This document shows positions 17,697-26,153 of a stretch of DNA of 64,000 nucleotides, piece by piece (position 1 is the first letter of the stretch; every line of letters starts with the position of its first letter). The DNA lies in assembly GCF_020510525.1 (NCBI RefSeq), contig NZ_CP075188.1, positions 682,001 through 746,000 on the forward strand. Reading direction: 5' to 3'. A program made the position numbers and the translations under genes. This DNA comes from Quatrionicoccus australiensis (GTDB lineage Bacteria > Pseudomonadota > Gammaproteobacteria > Burkholderiales > Rhodocyclaceae). Under the pieces are notes generated by a model. The model saw nothing but the letters and a program-made list of their open reading frames with translations, searched no databases and had not been told where the DNA came from.

Positions 17697-17768
17697 AATC
17701 AGCCCCCGAATTTATGTGCAGCGCGGCAGCGAGTCAAGGCGGTTTGGGGATCTTTCTTGCAAACCCTA

Positions 17769-19415
17769 ATGTCTGTTCAACCAGCTCGTTCCATGTCCCT
17801 TACTCTTCCCCGCACCATCGAGCGCTTCCTGCTGTCACCCTGGTCATTGCTGCTGGCGGTGCTGCTTGCCTTCGTCCTGAACAGCTATTCGCTGCCGCTG
17901 ACCGATGTCGATGAAGGGGCTTTTTCCGAGGCGACGCGCGAGATGCTCGAGCGCGGCAACCTCGTTTCGCCGACCCTCAACGCGCAACCGCGCCACGACA
18001 AGCCTATCCTGATCTACTGGGCGCAGGCGGCCACGGTCAGCCTGCTCGGGCCGACCGAGTTCGGTTTCCGCCTGCCCTCCATTCTCGCCGCGATGCTCTG
18101 GATGTGGGCGCTCTACCGCTTCTGCCTGCGTCATGGCGACCGCACGACGGCGCTGGTCGCGACGCTGGCGATGGCCTTGTCCCTGCAGGTCGGGCTGATC
18201 GCCAAGGCGGCGATTGCCGATGCCTTGCTCAATCTGTTCATCTGCCTGGCGCTGTTTGGCGTTTACGACTATTTCGTTGCGGTGCGGGCCGGGCAGGGCG
18301 TGCGTGAAAGCCGCCGCCTGCTGGCGTGGACCTATGCCGTGCTCGGCCTCGGCTTCCTGACCAAGGGGCCGGTTGCGGTGATGTTCCCGCTGCTGATCGG
18401 CAGCCTGCTCTTCATTTCGGCCGGCCACTGGCGGGCCTGGCTGCGCGCCTTGTTCTGGCTGCCCGGCTGGGCGCTCTTCCTGGCCATCGTCGTGCCCTGG
18501 CATGTGATGGTTTACCTCGATCAGGGCGATGCCTTCTTCCGCGGTTTTTACCTGAAACACAATGTCGACCGCTACACCAGTACGCTCGAAGGCCACGGCG
18601 GCAATCCCTTCTATTACCTGATCGCGCTGCCTTTCGTACTGTTGCCGTTTACCGGCTGGCTGCTGGCGATCAGCGGCAAGCTGTGGATGGGTATGCGCAG
18701 CAAGTTGCCGGAAGGCGATTTCGAGCGTTTCCTGCTCATCTGGTTTGGCGTCGTTTTCGTGTTTTTCTCGTTCTCGCGCACGCAGTTGCCGCATTACCTG
18801 CTTTACGGCTGCACGCCGCTGTTCATCCTGCTGGCACGGCACCGCCTCGATAGCGAGCGGCGCCTGCTCGCTTTCCTGCCGCAGATCCTGTTCGGTCTGC
18901 TGCTCGCTTTCCTGCCGCAGATTCTCGATTTTGCCGCGAGCCGCACGACGCGACCGCTGGAAATGGCCTTGCTGAACGAGTTGACCGCTGGCTTTGCCGA
19001 TGCGTCGCGCTGGTTGCTCGCCGGCTTTGCCGTGCTGGTCGCGGCTCTGGCCTTCTGGCGTCGCCTGCCGGTCTGGCAAGGCTTGGTGCTGGCCGGTTTC
19101 CTGCAGGCGCTGGTGGTGTTCGGCGTCGTTTTCCCGGTCGTGCTCAATGCGACGCAGGGGCCGGTGCGCGAGGCTGGGCGAGTGGCCCGGCAGAGCGGCG
19201 AAAAAGTCGTGCTCTACAAGCTGTATCAGCCCAGTTTCAGCGTTTACCGTCAGGCGGTGACGCCGTCCGGCAAGCCGGAACTTGGCGAACTGGTTCTCGT
19301 GCGCAGCGATCGTTATGTCGAGTTGCAAAAGGATGTGGCGCCGCTGCGGATCGACGAAGTGTACAAGCGCGGTTTCCTTGTTCTTGGTCGCGTGGTTGCC
19401 GGTCCGGCCCAATGA
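17769..19415 (+). CDS. GT39/ArnT-like membrane glycosyltransferase
   Basis: A 548-aa polytopic inner-membrane protein of the ArnT/PMT (GT39/GT83) type. Such enzymes move a sugar from a polyprenyl-phosphate donor to lipid A or protein on the periplasmic side. The first loop carries the family's acidic motif (LPLTDVDEGAFSEATREML) and the HDKPILIYWAQA segment. About ten TM helices follow, with a periplasmic C-terminal part (about 460-548). The start is uncertain (ATG 17769 or 17793; neither has a clear ribosome site). The stop overlaps the PAP2 start by 4 nt, so the two likely act together on envelope lipid. The sugar and acceptor are unknown. Confidence 0.85.
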   Translation: MSVQPARSMSLTLPRTIERFLLSPWSLLLAVLLAFVLNSYSLPLTDVDEGAFSEATREMLERGNLVSPTLNAQPRHDKPILIYWAQAATVSLLGPTEFGFRLPSILAAMLWMWALYRFCLRHGDRTTALVATLAMALSLQVGLIAKAAIADALLNLFICLALFGVYDYFVAVRAGQGVRESRRLLAWTYAVLGLGFLTKGPVAVMFPLLIGSLLFISAGHWRAWLRALFWLPGWALFLAIVVPWHVMVYLDQGDAFFRGFYLKHNVDRYTSTLEGHGGNPFYYLIALPFVLLPFTGWLLAISGKLWMGMRSKLPEGDFERFLLIWFGVVFVFFSFSRTQLPHYLLYGCTPLFILLARHRLDSERRLLAFLPQILFGLLLAFLPQILDFAASRTTRPLEMALLNELTAGFADASRWLLAGFAVLVAALAFWRRLPVWQGLVLAGFLQALVVFGVVFPVVLNATQGPVREAGRVARQSGEKVVLYKLYQPSFSVYRQAVTPSGKPELGELVLVRSDRYVELQKDVAPLRIDEVYKRGFLVLGRVVAGPAQ

Positions 19416-20212
19416 GCGACTACGGCCGCACTGACAACGAACGACTGTTGCCCTGGCTGGCGCTTTGTCTGGCGCTGCTGACCGGCGTTTTCGTTCTGAC
19501 CCAGGGCTGGTTTGGCGGCTTTCGCGAAGCGCAGGCACTGAGCAATCATTTGCCGGGCTGGTTCTGGCAGTCGCTGACGGTGCTTGGCGACGAGCGCGTA
19601 CTGCTCGCGCTGATGCTGCCGTTTTGCCGGCGTTATCCGCGGGTCTTCTGGAGCATCATCGTGGCGGCGGTGATCGGCGGGCTGGTTTCGCGCGGCATCA
19701 AGATCTGGCTGGAAATGCCGCGACCGGCGGCGATGTTTGCGGCCGACCAGATCAACATTATTGGTATTCGCCTGACCAGCAAGAGTTTTCCGTCCGGGCA
19801 TACCGTGTCGGCGTTTTCCTTTGTTTCCGTCTGGCTCGCCATCGGTGGCTGGCGGCTGTGGCCATTGTTGCCGCTCGCCGTGCTGGCCGGTTTCTCGCGT
19901 GTGGCGGTTGGCGCCCACTGGCCGTTCGACGTGCTGGTTGCTGCCTGTATCGGCGTGCTCGGTGCCTGGTTCGGTGTCAAGCTGGCCCGCCGCTGGCGCT
20001 GGGGTCTGCGCGTTCGGCCGCATCGCGGCCTGGTTTGCATTGCAGCGCTGGCGGTGGCGACCCTGCCGTTCGAGAGCCAGGGCTATCCCGACTCTTTGGC
20101 GGTGCGCCTGCTGGTCTGTGTCTGGGGGCTGAGCGCTTTTGCGATCCACTACCTGCTGCCGCTGCTGCGTGGTGGCTGGCGTGGCGGCGTGCAGTCGGAC
20201 AGCGAAGCCTAG
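19412..20212 (+). CDS. PAP2-family membrane phosphatase
   Basis: A 266-aa integral-membrane lipid phosphatase of the PAP2/PgpB type. It has several TM helices and the active-site motifs GIKIWLEMPRP (K-x6-RP), KSFPSGHTVSAFSF (PSGH) and SRVAVGAHWPFDVLVAACIG (SR-x5-H-x3-D). Family members dephosphorylate undecaprenyl pyrophosphate, phosphatidic acid or lipid A outside the cytoplasmic membrane. It is coupled to the GT39 gene by an ATGA overlap. Only 65 bp separate it from plcP, and that gap holds the tandem PHO boxes, so plcP probably has its own promoter. Confidence 0.88.
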   Translation: MSDYGRTDNERLLPWLALCLALLTGVFVLTQGWFGGFREAQALSNHLPGWFWQSLTVLGDERVLLALMLPFCRRYPRVFWSIIVAAVIGGLVSRGIKIWLEMPRPAAMFAADQINIIGIRLTSKSFPSGHTVSAFSFVSVWLAIGGWRLWPLLPLAVLAGFSRVAVGAHWPFDVLVAACIGVLGAWFGVKLARRWRWGLRVRPHRGLVCIAALAVATLPFESQGYPDSLAVRLLVCVWGLSAFAIHYLLPLLRGGWRGGVQSDSEA

Positions 20213-20215
20213 TTC

Positions 20216-20271
20216 CTGTAACAAAAGCTTAATCGCCACGTCACCCGGCTTTCATCGCCGGGTTCTATCGT
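20216..20271 (+). promoter_or_regulatory. tandem PHO boxes and -10 of the plcP operon
   Basis: Four half-sites lie at exact 11-bp steps: CTGTAAC (20216), GCTTAAT (20227), ACGTCAC (20238) and CTTTCAT (20249). TATCGT (20266-20271) begins 10 nt after the last. The ATG is at 20278, so a transcript from this -10 would be nearly leaderless. Confidence 0.65.
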
Positions 20272-20277
20272 GGCGAC

Positions 20278-21063
20278 ATGCCACGGGTCAGATCAGTCTT
20301 TTTATCCGATATCCACCTGGGTACGCGAGCGTGCCAGGCGGATCGTCTCCTTGATTTCCTGCGCGAGTATTCCGCCGAGCAGACCTACCTGATCGGCGAT
20401 ATCGTCGATTTCTGGTCGATGAGCCGCGGCATTCACTGGACGCAGGCGCAGAACACCGTCGTCCAGAAGCTGCTGCGCCGGGCCCGTCACGGCGAGCGTG
20501 TCGTCTTCATCCCCGGCAATCACGACGAGGCGCTGCGCGACTACTGCGGCATCATCTTCGGCGAGATCGAAGTGGTCGATGAGCTGATCCACGAGACGGC
20601 CGACGGCCGCCGCTTCCTGCTCATCCACGGCGACGTCTTCGATCAGGTGACGCGGCATCATCGCTGGGTCGCCGTGCTCGGCGACAAGGCCTACGACCTG
20701 CTGGTCCGCCTCAATCACTGGCTGTCCTGGTGTCGGCGCAAGCTCGGTCTGGCCGGTTACTGGTCGCTCGCCGGCTACGCCAAGCGCAAGGTCAAGACGG
20801 CGCTCAATTTCATTTTCGATTTCGAGGAATCGGCCATCCATCACGCCAAGGAGCGGGGTCTGGACGGCGTCATCTGCGGCCATATCCATTGGGCGACGAT
20901 CCGCGAAATCGACGGACTCAGCTACGTCAATTGCGGCGACTGGGTCGATTCCTGTACCGGCATCGTCGAGCATTTCGACGGTCGCCTTGAACTGGTTGCC
21001 TGGGGCATGCAGGCGGCGCAGCCCGCGCTGGCGGCGCCGGTCGCTGAAACTGCGGAGGTCTGA
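20278..21063 (+). CDS. plcP: PlcP-type phospholipase C (metallophosphoesterase)
   Basis: A calcineurin-like metallophosphoesterase of 261 aa, of the kind often labelled UDP-2,3-diacylglucosamine hydrolase. All metal motifs are present: SDIHLG (9-14), GDIVDFW, GNHDE (80-84), IHGDVFD and GHIHWATIRE. The companion segments GDWVDSC, YWSLAGYAKRKVKTALNFI and EESAIHHAKERG match the PlcP clade of Sinorhizobium and marine bacteria, where PlcP removes the head group of phospholipids under phosphate starvation to give diacylglycerol. Tandem PHO boxes precede it and a lipid glycosyltransferase follows with no gap, the classic plcP-agt arrangement. No ribosome site is visible. LpxH-like activity is the alternative, but the context argues against it. 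Confidence 0.85.
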   Translation: MPRVRSVFLSDIHLGTRACQADRLLDFLREYSAEQTYLIGDIVDFWSMSRGIHWTQAQNTVVQKLLRRARHGERVVFIPGNHDEALRDYCGIIFGEIEVVDELIHETADGRRFLLIHGDVFDQVTRHHRWVAVLGDKAYDLLVRLNHWLSWCRRKLGLAGYWSLAGYAKRKVKTALNFIFDFEESAIHHAKERGLDGVICGHIHWATIREIDGLSYVNCGDWVDSCTGIVEHFDGRLELVAWGMQAAQPALAAPVAETAEV

Positions 21064-22248
21064 ATGCGTGTCCTGATGGTGTCCGATGTCTATTTTCCGC
21101 GGGTCAACGGGGTGTCGACCTCGATCGAGACCTTCCGCCAGTGCTTGCGCGAACTCGGGGTCGAGGTGCGCCTGGTCGTGCCGCGCTATGGCGACGAACC
21201 GGATGAGCCGGGCATCATTCGCGTCGCCGGCCGGCCGGTGCCGGGCGATCGCGAAGACCGCCTGGTCGGCTGGCGCGCCATGCACAAGGCGGTGCTGGCC
21301 GCCGCGGCGGATTGCGACCTGATCCACATCCAGACCCCCTTCATCGCCCATTACGCCGGCCTCAAGGCGGCACGTCGCCTCGGCCTGCCGGTACTGGCGA
21401 CTTATCACACGCTGTTCGAGGAATACCTGCAGCACTACGCGCCTTTCCTGCCCGGTGACTGGTTGAAGGGTCAGGCGCGCGCCTTCTCGCGGCGCCAGTG
21501 CAATGCGCTGGATGCGGTGGTCGTGCCGTCTACGGCGATGCAGCAGCGCCTGCTCGCTTATGGTGTCACCGCGCCGCTGCATGTGCTGCCGACCGGCATT
21601 CCGCTCGCCCGTTTCGGGCGCGGCAACGGGGCTGCCTTTCGCGCCGAGCATGGCATTCCTCTCGGCCAGCCGGTGGCGCTGTTTGTCGGGCGTGTCGCGC
21701 ACGAGAAGAATATCGGTTTCCTGCTCGAAGCCATGCTGCGTACCCGCGACATGCGTGCGGACGCGCTGCTGCTGATCGCCGGCGAAGGCCCCGCAATGAA
21801 CGATCTCAAGGAGCGGGTGCGACAGTTCGGCCTGCTTGATGCGGTGCGTTTCATTGGTTATCTCGATCGCCAGCAGGCCTTGCCGGACTGTTATGCGGCA
21901 GCCGATGTCTTCGTTTTTGCCTCGCGCACCGAAACCCAGGGCCTGGTCCTGCTCGAAGCGATGGCGGCCGGTTTGCCGGTCATCGCGCTTTCGGAAATGG
22001 GGACCACCGATATTCTCGCTCCGGGGCGCGGCGCTTACTCGCCGCCAGCCGACGCAGCGGCTTTCGGCGAAGTGCTGGGGTACTTCTTCAATCAGCCGCT
22101 TGCCTGGCGATACCTGGCAGAAGAAGCGCCGGCCTATGCTGCGGAGTGGTCCGATGCGGCGATGGCGGCGCGACTTGCGGCGCGTTATCGCGAACTCGCC
22201 GGGCGGGAAAATGCCCTTGCCGAGACGTTGACCGTTGCGGCGACCTGA
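21064..22248 (+). CDS. GT4 lipid glycosyltransferase (Agt-like)
   Basis: A 394-aa family 4 glycosyltransferase with the GT-B fold. The N-terminal SDVYFPRVNGVSTSIETF and the HIQTPF segment are typical of diacylglycerol glucosyl/mannosyl transferases. The donor half carries FVGRVAHEKNIGFLLEAM and the E-x7-E motif region (ETQGLVLLEAMAAGLPV). It starts directly at the plcP stop, so the two are cotranscribed. The expected role, from plcP-agt operons elsewhere, is to add a sugar to PlcP-released diacylglycerol, giving a phosphorus-free glycolipid. The sugar donor cannot be read. A 10-bp hairpin follows the gene. Confidence 0.85.
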   Translation: MRVLMVSDVYFPRVNGVSTSIETFRQCLRELGVEVRLVVPRYGDEPDEPGIIRVAGRPVPGDREDRLVGWRAMHKAVLAAAADCDLIHIQTPFIAHYAGLKAARRLGLPVLATYHTLFEEYLQHYAPFLPGDWLKGQARAFSRRQCNALDAVVVPSTAMQQRLLAYGVTAPLHVLPTGIPLARFGRGNGAAFRAEHGIPLGQPVALFVGRVAHEKNIGFLLEAMLRTRDMRADALLLIAGEGPAMNDLKERVRQFGLLDAVRFIGYLDRQQALPDCYAAADVFVFASRTETQGLVLLEAMAAGLPVIALSEMGTTDILAPGRGAYSPPADAAAFGEVLGYFFNQPLAWRYLAEEAPAYAAEWSDAAMAARLAARYRELAGRENALAETLTVAAT

Positions 22249-22261
22249 TCGCCGTGGCAAC

Positions 22262-22288
22262 TTTCCGGCAGTTGGCAGCTGCCGGAAA
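22262..22288 (+). terminator. hairpin after the plcP-glycosyltransferase operon
   Basis: A perfect 10-bp stem TTTCCGGCAG/CTGCCGGAAA with a 7-nt loop lies just after the glycosyltransferase stop. The T-tract is weak (AGCTTGTT), so termination may be partial. Confidence 0.5.
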
Positions 22289-22291
22289 AGC

Positions 22292-22321
22292 TTGTTATTA
22301 AGAACTGTTCGCATTTATAAT
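22292..22321 (+). promoter_or_regulatory. Fur-type operator within a sigma70 promoter
   Basis: TTGTTA (22292-22297) and TATAAT (22316-22321) are 18 bp apart. Between them TAAGAAC-T-GTTCGCA (22299-22313) fits the 7-1-7 Fur pattern with two mismatches. It controls the PepSY-DUF2271-DUF4198-reductase genes. Confidence 0.55.
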
Positions 22322-22414
22322 CGCTTCAGCCAGCCAGAACTCTGATCGCTGACGGAGAATTTCTCCGTCCTGCCGGTCCGGGATGCCAGCCAGACATCCC
22401 TTAGACGAGTTGCC

Positions 22415-23116
22415 ATGGCTGCCAAATTTTCCCTGCGTTTCCTTTGTCCGTCGCGCGCCTTTGCCGCGGTTGCCGGCTCACAGCCGTCCGATCCGGAACT
22501 GGCCGCAGCCCAGCGGCGCAGTGCCTGGCGAAAACTCCTGCTCAAGCTGCACTGGATCAGCTCGGCGCTGTGCCTGCTCGGCATGCTCCTGTTCAGCGTC
22601 ACCGGCATCACACTCAATCATGCCGCGCAGATCGAGGCCAAGCCGCAGATCACGCGCAGTACGCTGCCTTTGCCGGCCGACTTGCTGCCCGGCTTGCAAG
22701 GCCTGGCGGAAGCAGCGCCGGCGCGTCTGCCGCCAGCGGTCGACGCCTGGTTGGGCGCCAATTTCCACGTTGACCTGAGCGCAGCCAGTCCGGAATGGTC
22801 GGCCGAGGAAATCTACCTGCCGCTGCCGCGCCCGGGCGGCGATGCCTGGCTGCGCATCGGACTCGAAGACGGCGAGGTCGAATACGAACTGACCGAGCGC
22901 GGCTGGATTTCCTGGCTCAACGACCTGCACAAGGGGCGCCATACCGGCGGCGTGTGGAGCCTGTTCATCGATCTCTTTGCGCTGGCCTGCCTGTTCTTCT
23001 CGGTCACCGGCTTGCTGCTGCTCCAGATGCAGGCCGGACAACGGCCCTCGACCTGGCCGCTGGTCGCTTTCGGTTGCCTGCTGCCGGTCCTCATTGCCCT
23101 GCTTTTCATTCATTGA
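22415..23116 (+). CDS. PepSY-associated TM helix protein
   Basis: A 233-aa inner-membrane protein. A cytoplasmic N-terminus leads into TM1 (ISSALCLLGMLLFSVTGITL). A periplasmic PepSY-like part follows (about residues 85-175, with WISWLNDLHKGRHTG), then two C-terminal TM helices. The LHxGRHTG-type loop before a helix with paired His is typical of PepSY_TM proteins found with siderophore systems, where they serve in or with ferric reductases. It is first in a four-gene set driven by a Fur-type promoter. Direct reductase activity is inferred. Confidence 0.8.
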   Translation: MAAKFSLRFLCPSRAFAAVAGSQPSDPELAAAQRRSAWRKLLLKLHWISSALCLLGMLLFSVTGITLNHAAQIEAKPQITRSTLPLPADLLPGLQGLAEAAPARLPPAVDAWLGANFHVDLSAASPEWSAEEIYLPLPRPGGDAWLRIGLEDGEVEYELTERGWISWLNDLHKGRHTGGVWSLFIDLFALACLFFSVTGLLLLQMQAGQRPSTWPLVAFGCLLPVLIALLFIH

Positions 23117-23133
23117 TCCCCACGGAGAATTTC

Positions 23134-23649
23134 ATGCAAAAACGCAAACTCCTGCTCGCGGCCGTGCTGGCCAGCGCGCTGCCGGCGCTGGCGGCGGAGT
23201 TGTCGGTCAAGATCGACATTCCGCAACTGGCGGTTGCCGAATACCACCGGCCCTACATCGCCATGTGGCTGGAAAAGGCCGACGGCGGTCAGGTCACGCA
23301 ACTGGCCGTGTGGTACGACCAGAAAAAGAAGGACAACGGCGGCACCAAGTGGCTCAAGGACATGCGCCAGTGGTGGCGCAAGGGCGGCCGCGACCTCGAA
23401 GTGCCGCTCGATGCGGTGACCAGCGCGACGCGTGCGCCCGGCCTGCATAGCCTGACTTTCGTTGCCGGCAAGGCGCCGCTCGGCCAGTTGGCAGCCGGCG
23501 AATACACACTGTTTGTCGAAGCCTCGCGTGAAGCGGGCGGCCGCGAAGTCGTCCGCGTGCCGCTCACCTGGCCGCCCAAGGAAGCTCGCTCGACCGGCAG
23601 CAAGGGCCAGGAAGAGCTGGGCAATGTCACCGTGCAACTGAAACCCTGA
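23134..23649 (+). CDS. DUF2271 periplasmic protein
   Basis: A 171-aa protein with a Sec signal peptide (residues 1-20, ending LPALAA). The mature part matches DUF2271: YHRPYIAMWLEKADG, LAVWYDQKKKDNGGTKWLKD, the WWRK motif and the SATRAPGLHSL segment. These proteins are periplasmic, occur beside PepSY and flavodoxin-reductase genes in iron-regulated loci, and have no established biochemical role. GGAG precedes the ATG. It follows the PepSY gene by 17 bp and precedes the DUF4198 gene by 19 bp. Confidence 0.85.
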   Translation: MQKRKLLLAAVLASALPALAAELSVKIDIPQLAVAEYHRPYIAMWLEKADGGQVTQLAVWYDQKKKDNGGTKWLKDMRQWWRKGGRDLEVPLDAVTSATRAPGLHSLTFVAGKAPLGQLAAGEYTLFVEASREAGGREVVRVPLTWPPKEARSTGSKGQEELGNVTVQLKP

Positions 23650-23668
23650 TTTCTTCGGAGGAAACACC

Positions 23669-24493
23669 ATGCATTCCCTGACTCGCTCCTTTCTCGCCGT
23701 TGCCCTGCTCGCTTCGGTTTCGGCGGCGCACGCGCATCGCACCTGGCTGCTGCCCTCGGCTGCCCAGGTGGAAGGCAAGGATCCCTGGGTAACGGTAGAC
23801 GCTGCCGTTTCCGAGGATTTGTTCGAACTCGGCGCCAACGCTCTCAAGCTCGATGGCCTGAGCATCACCGATCCGGATGGCGGCGCCGTGCAGCCGAACC
23901 AGACCTTTGCCGGAAAATATCGCAGCAGCCTGGACCTCAAGCTGGCCAAAAGCGGTACCTACCGGATTTCCCTGGTCAGCGAGACGGCCATGGCCAGCTA
24001 CAAATTGAACGGCGAGATGAGGCGCTGGCGCGGCAATGTTGCCGATCTGAAAAAGGAAGTCCCGGCCGGGGCGGAAGAGCTGTCGGTGAGCACGACGCTT
24101 GGCCGCCTGGAAACCTTTGTCACCGCTGGCAAGCCGAACGCCACTGCGTTGAAACCCGTGGGTAGTGGCCTGGAACTGATTCCGCTTGATCACCCGAGCG
24201 AATTCCTCGCCGGCCAACCGGCCCGTTTCCGCCTGCTGCTCGACGGCCAGCCCTTGCCCGGTCTGACTGTTGCGGTGGTGCCGGGCGGCGTCAAGTATCG
24301 AGGCGTGCTCAAGGAAACGGCGCTGACCACCGATGCCAAGGGCGAATTCACCGTCAATTGGCCGATGCCGCAGATGTACTGGATCAACGCCGGCTACCCG
24401 GCGCGCGTCACTGTGCCGGAAGGCCAGCCGCGCCCGCCGATGCCGGCCAAACGCTACAACTACAGTGGCACTTTCGAGGTGCTGCCGCAATAA
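23669..24493 (+). CDS. DUF4198 periplasmic protein
   Basis: A 274-aa exported protein with a signal peptide cleaved near AHA-HRTW (about residue 22). It resembles DUF4198/NikM-like domains, which start right after the signal with His-Arg-Thr-Trp-Leu and contain Ig-like beta repeats. Landmarks are AHRTWLLPS, the SEDLFELGANALKLDGL block, IPLDHPSEFLAGQP and the C-terminal YNYSGTFEVLP. Proteins of this type occur in metal-uptake loci; the N-terminal His may be a metal ligand (inference). It has a strong GGAGGA ribosome site and the same operon context as the DUF2271 gene. Confidence 0.85.
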   Translation: MHSLTRSFLAVALLASVSAAHAHRTWLLPSAAQVEGKDPWVTVDAAVSEDLFELGANALKLDGLSITDPDGGAVQPNQTFAGKYRSSLDLKLAKSGTYRISLVSETAMASYKLNGEMRRWRGNVADLKKEVPAGAEELSVSTTLGRLETFVTAGKPNATALKPVGSGLELIPLDHPSEFLAGQPARFRLLLDGQPLPGLTVAVVPGGVKYRGVLKETALTTDAKGEFTVNWPMPQMYWINAGYPARVTVPEGQPRPPMPAKRYNYSGTFEVLPQ

Positions 24494-24504
24494 GTCTGCG
24501 TTAC

Positions 24505-24533
24505 GGGCGCGTCCGGCTGCGGTCGGCGCGCCC
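24505..24533 (+). terminator. hairpin after the DUF4198 gene
   Basis: GGGCGCG (24505-24511) pairs with CGCGCCC (24527-24533) around a G+C-rich loop. No real T-tract follows, so this is weak evidence for partial termination before the reductase gene. Confidence 0.3.
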
Positions 24534-24651
24534 ATTTGCATGCGTGCTTGCTTGATGCGGCCAAGCCCGGGCATGCGCGCGTGCTCCTCCCGTTTTTTCC
24601 GCTTCGGTCGGCCACTGTCTGCCGTTCTCGATAGCGTTTCCTGGATGTTCG

Positions 24652-25989
24652 ATGCTCTGGATGCTTGAACCGGCGCGCGGTGTCGCTGCCGCGCTGCTGA
24701 CCCTGGCCTATCTTGGCTTGTGCTGGTGGGCCTGGCGGCGCCGGGCGCCGTTCCCTTTGCCTGCAGCAAATGCCGACTGGACGGTGGTCTACGCCAGCCA
24801 GACCGGCACGGCGCAGGCCCTGGCGCAGCGTACAGCGCTGGCGCTCGAGCGCAGTGGCGCGACGGTGCGCTGCCTGCCGCTCGACCTGCTCGCGGCGGCC
24901 GAACTGCAGGCCGGCGGGCGTTTCCTGTTTGTCGTCAGCACGAGCGGCGAGGGCGATGCGCCGGATAACGCGCGGCGTTTTGTCCGCGACCTGTTTTCCG
25001 AAAACCTCGAATTGGCCGGCGTCGAATTCGCGCTGCTCGCGCTGGGCGACCGCAACTACCGGTATTTTTGCGGCTTTGCCGCACGCCTCGAAGACTGGCT
25101 GCTGGCGCAGGGCGCGCGGCAGCGTTTTGCCCGCATCGAGGTCGATCGCGGCGACGCGGCGGCGCTCGCTGCCTGGCGCGAACGTCTGGCCGAACTCGGT
25201 GCGGCCGATGAGTTTGCCGCAGCGGCCGATGATTTTTGCTCCTGGCGGCTGGTCGACCGGCAGCACCTTAATCCGGGCAGCGCCGGTGGCGAGGTTTATC
25301 AGCTCGATTTTGCCGCGAATGGTGCAACGCCGAATTGGGCGGCCGGCGATCTGGCACAGATCCGGCATGCCGCCGATGCCGCTTGCCGGCGCGACTACTC
25401 GCTGGCCTCGCTGCCCGAAGAAGGCGGTTTGGTGCGTCTGCTCGTCCGCCGTCACATCCGGGCCGACGGTGCCAGCGGCCAGATGTCCGGCTGGCTGACG
25501 CGGGATCTGCCGCTGGGCGGCGAGGTCGCCTTGCGCCTGCGCCCGCATCCGGCCTTCCATCTCAATGCCAACCGCTTCCGGCCATTGATCTGCATCGGCA
25601 ACGGCGTCGGCCTGGCCGGCCTGCGCGCCCTGCTCGCCAGCCGGATTGCGGCGGGCGTCGACGACAACTGGCTGCTCTTCGGTGAACGCCACGAAAAGCA
25701 CGATTTTCACTGGCGCAGCGAGTTGACCGGCTGGCAGAGCGCCGGCTTTCTCGCCCGGCTCGACACGGCATTTTCACGCGATGCCGGCGACGGGCGCTAC
25801 GTGCAGGATTGCCTGGCCGCCAACGGCGATTTGTTGCGGCAGTGGCTGGCACGCGGTGCGGCGGTCTATGTCTGCGGCAGCCGGCTGGGCATGGCGGAGG
25901 GCGTGGACGGGGTGCTGCGTGATTTATTGGGTAAAGAAGGCGTCGACCGTCTGGCGGACGAAGGGCGTTACTGCCGCGATGTTTTTTGA
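24652..25989 (+). CDS. membrane-anchored flavodoxin/FAD-NADPH reductase
   Basis: A 445-aa flavoprotein related to sulfite reductase alpha and cytochrome P450 reductase. An N-terminal TM anchor (about 8-28) precedes a flavodoxin domain (about 42-185) with the FMN loop YASQTGTAQALAQ, STSGEGDAPDNAR and LGDRNYRYFCGFA. An FAD/NADPH reductase domain follows, with the FAD motif RDYSLAS, the NADPH-binding ICIGNGVGLAGLRALL and the C-terminal VYVCGS. It probably passes NADPH electrons to the inner-membrane PepSY partner for ferric iron release. It lies 158 bp after the DUF4198 gene and before a Fur-controlled receptor gene. The ribosome site is poor. Confidence 0.85.
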   Translation: MLWMLEPARGVAAALLTLAYLGLCWWAWRRRAPFPLPAANADWTVVYASQTGTAQALAQRTALALERSGATVRCLPLDLLAAAELQAGGRFLFVVSTSGEGDAPDNARRFVRDLFSENLELAGVEFALLALGDRNYRYFCGFAARLEDWLLAQGARQRFARIEVDRGDAAALAAWRERLAELGAADEFAAAADDFCSWRLVDRQHLNPGSAGGEVYQLDFAANGATPNWAAGDLAQIRHAADAACRRDYSLASLPEEGGLVRLLVRRHIRADGASGQMSGWLTRDLPLGGEVALRLRPHPAFHLNANRFRPLICIGNGVGLAGLRALLASRIAAGVDDNWLLFGERHEKHDFHWRSELTGWQSAGFLARLDTAFSRDAGDGRYVQDCLAANGDLLRQWLARGAAVYVCGSRLGMAEGVDGVLRDLLGKEGVDRLADEGRYCRDVF

Positions 25990-26020
25990 CCAACAATTTT
26001 TAACGGCTCGTTACAAATCG

Positions 26021-26049
26021 TTGCATGTGCGGATGAGAATCGTTATCAT
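26021..26049 (+). promoter_or_regulatory. Fur box within the TonB receptor promoter
   Basis: TGAGAAT-C-GTTATCA (26034-26048) is a near-perfect 7-1-7 Fur site. It overlaps the -10 TATCAT (26044-26049), which is 17 bp from a weak -35, TTGCAT (26021-26026). Confidence 0.75.
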
Positions 26050-26153
26050 GTGGGCCGTTAAGTAAATCAGCCAGCCATCTGCCAAGGGCCGCCTCGCGCG
26101 GCAAGCGCGGAACGCCAGCCAAATCCGGTTAAATCATCAATAGGAAAAGGCTC

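Noticed and set aside
17653..17768. Purine riboswitch or PurR box before purT
   Set aside because: Only a simple 9-bp inverted repeat is visible; no conserved riboswitch core or ACGCAAACG-type operator.
20302..22314. 670-codon minus-strand frame opposite plcP and its glycosyltransferase
   Set aside because: No ribosome site or domain; the composition is typical of a reverse-frame shadow, and the plus-strand genes carry complete active sites.
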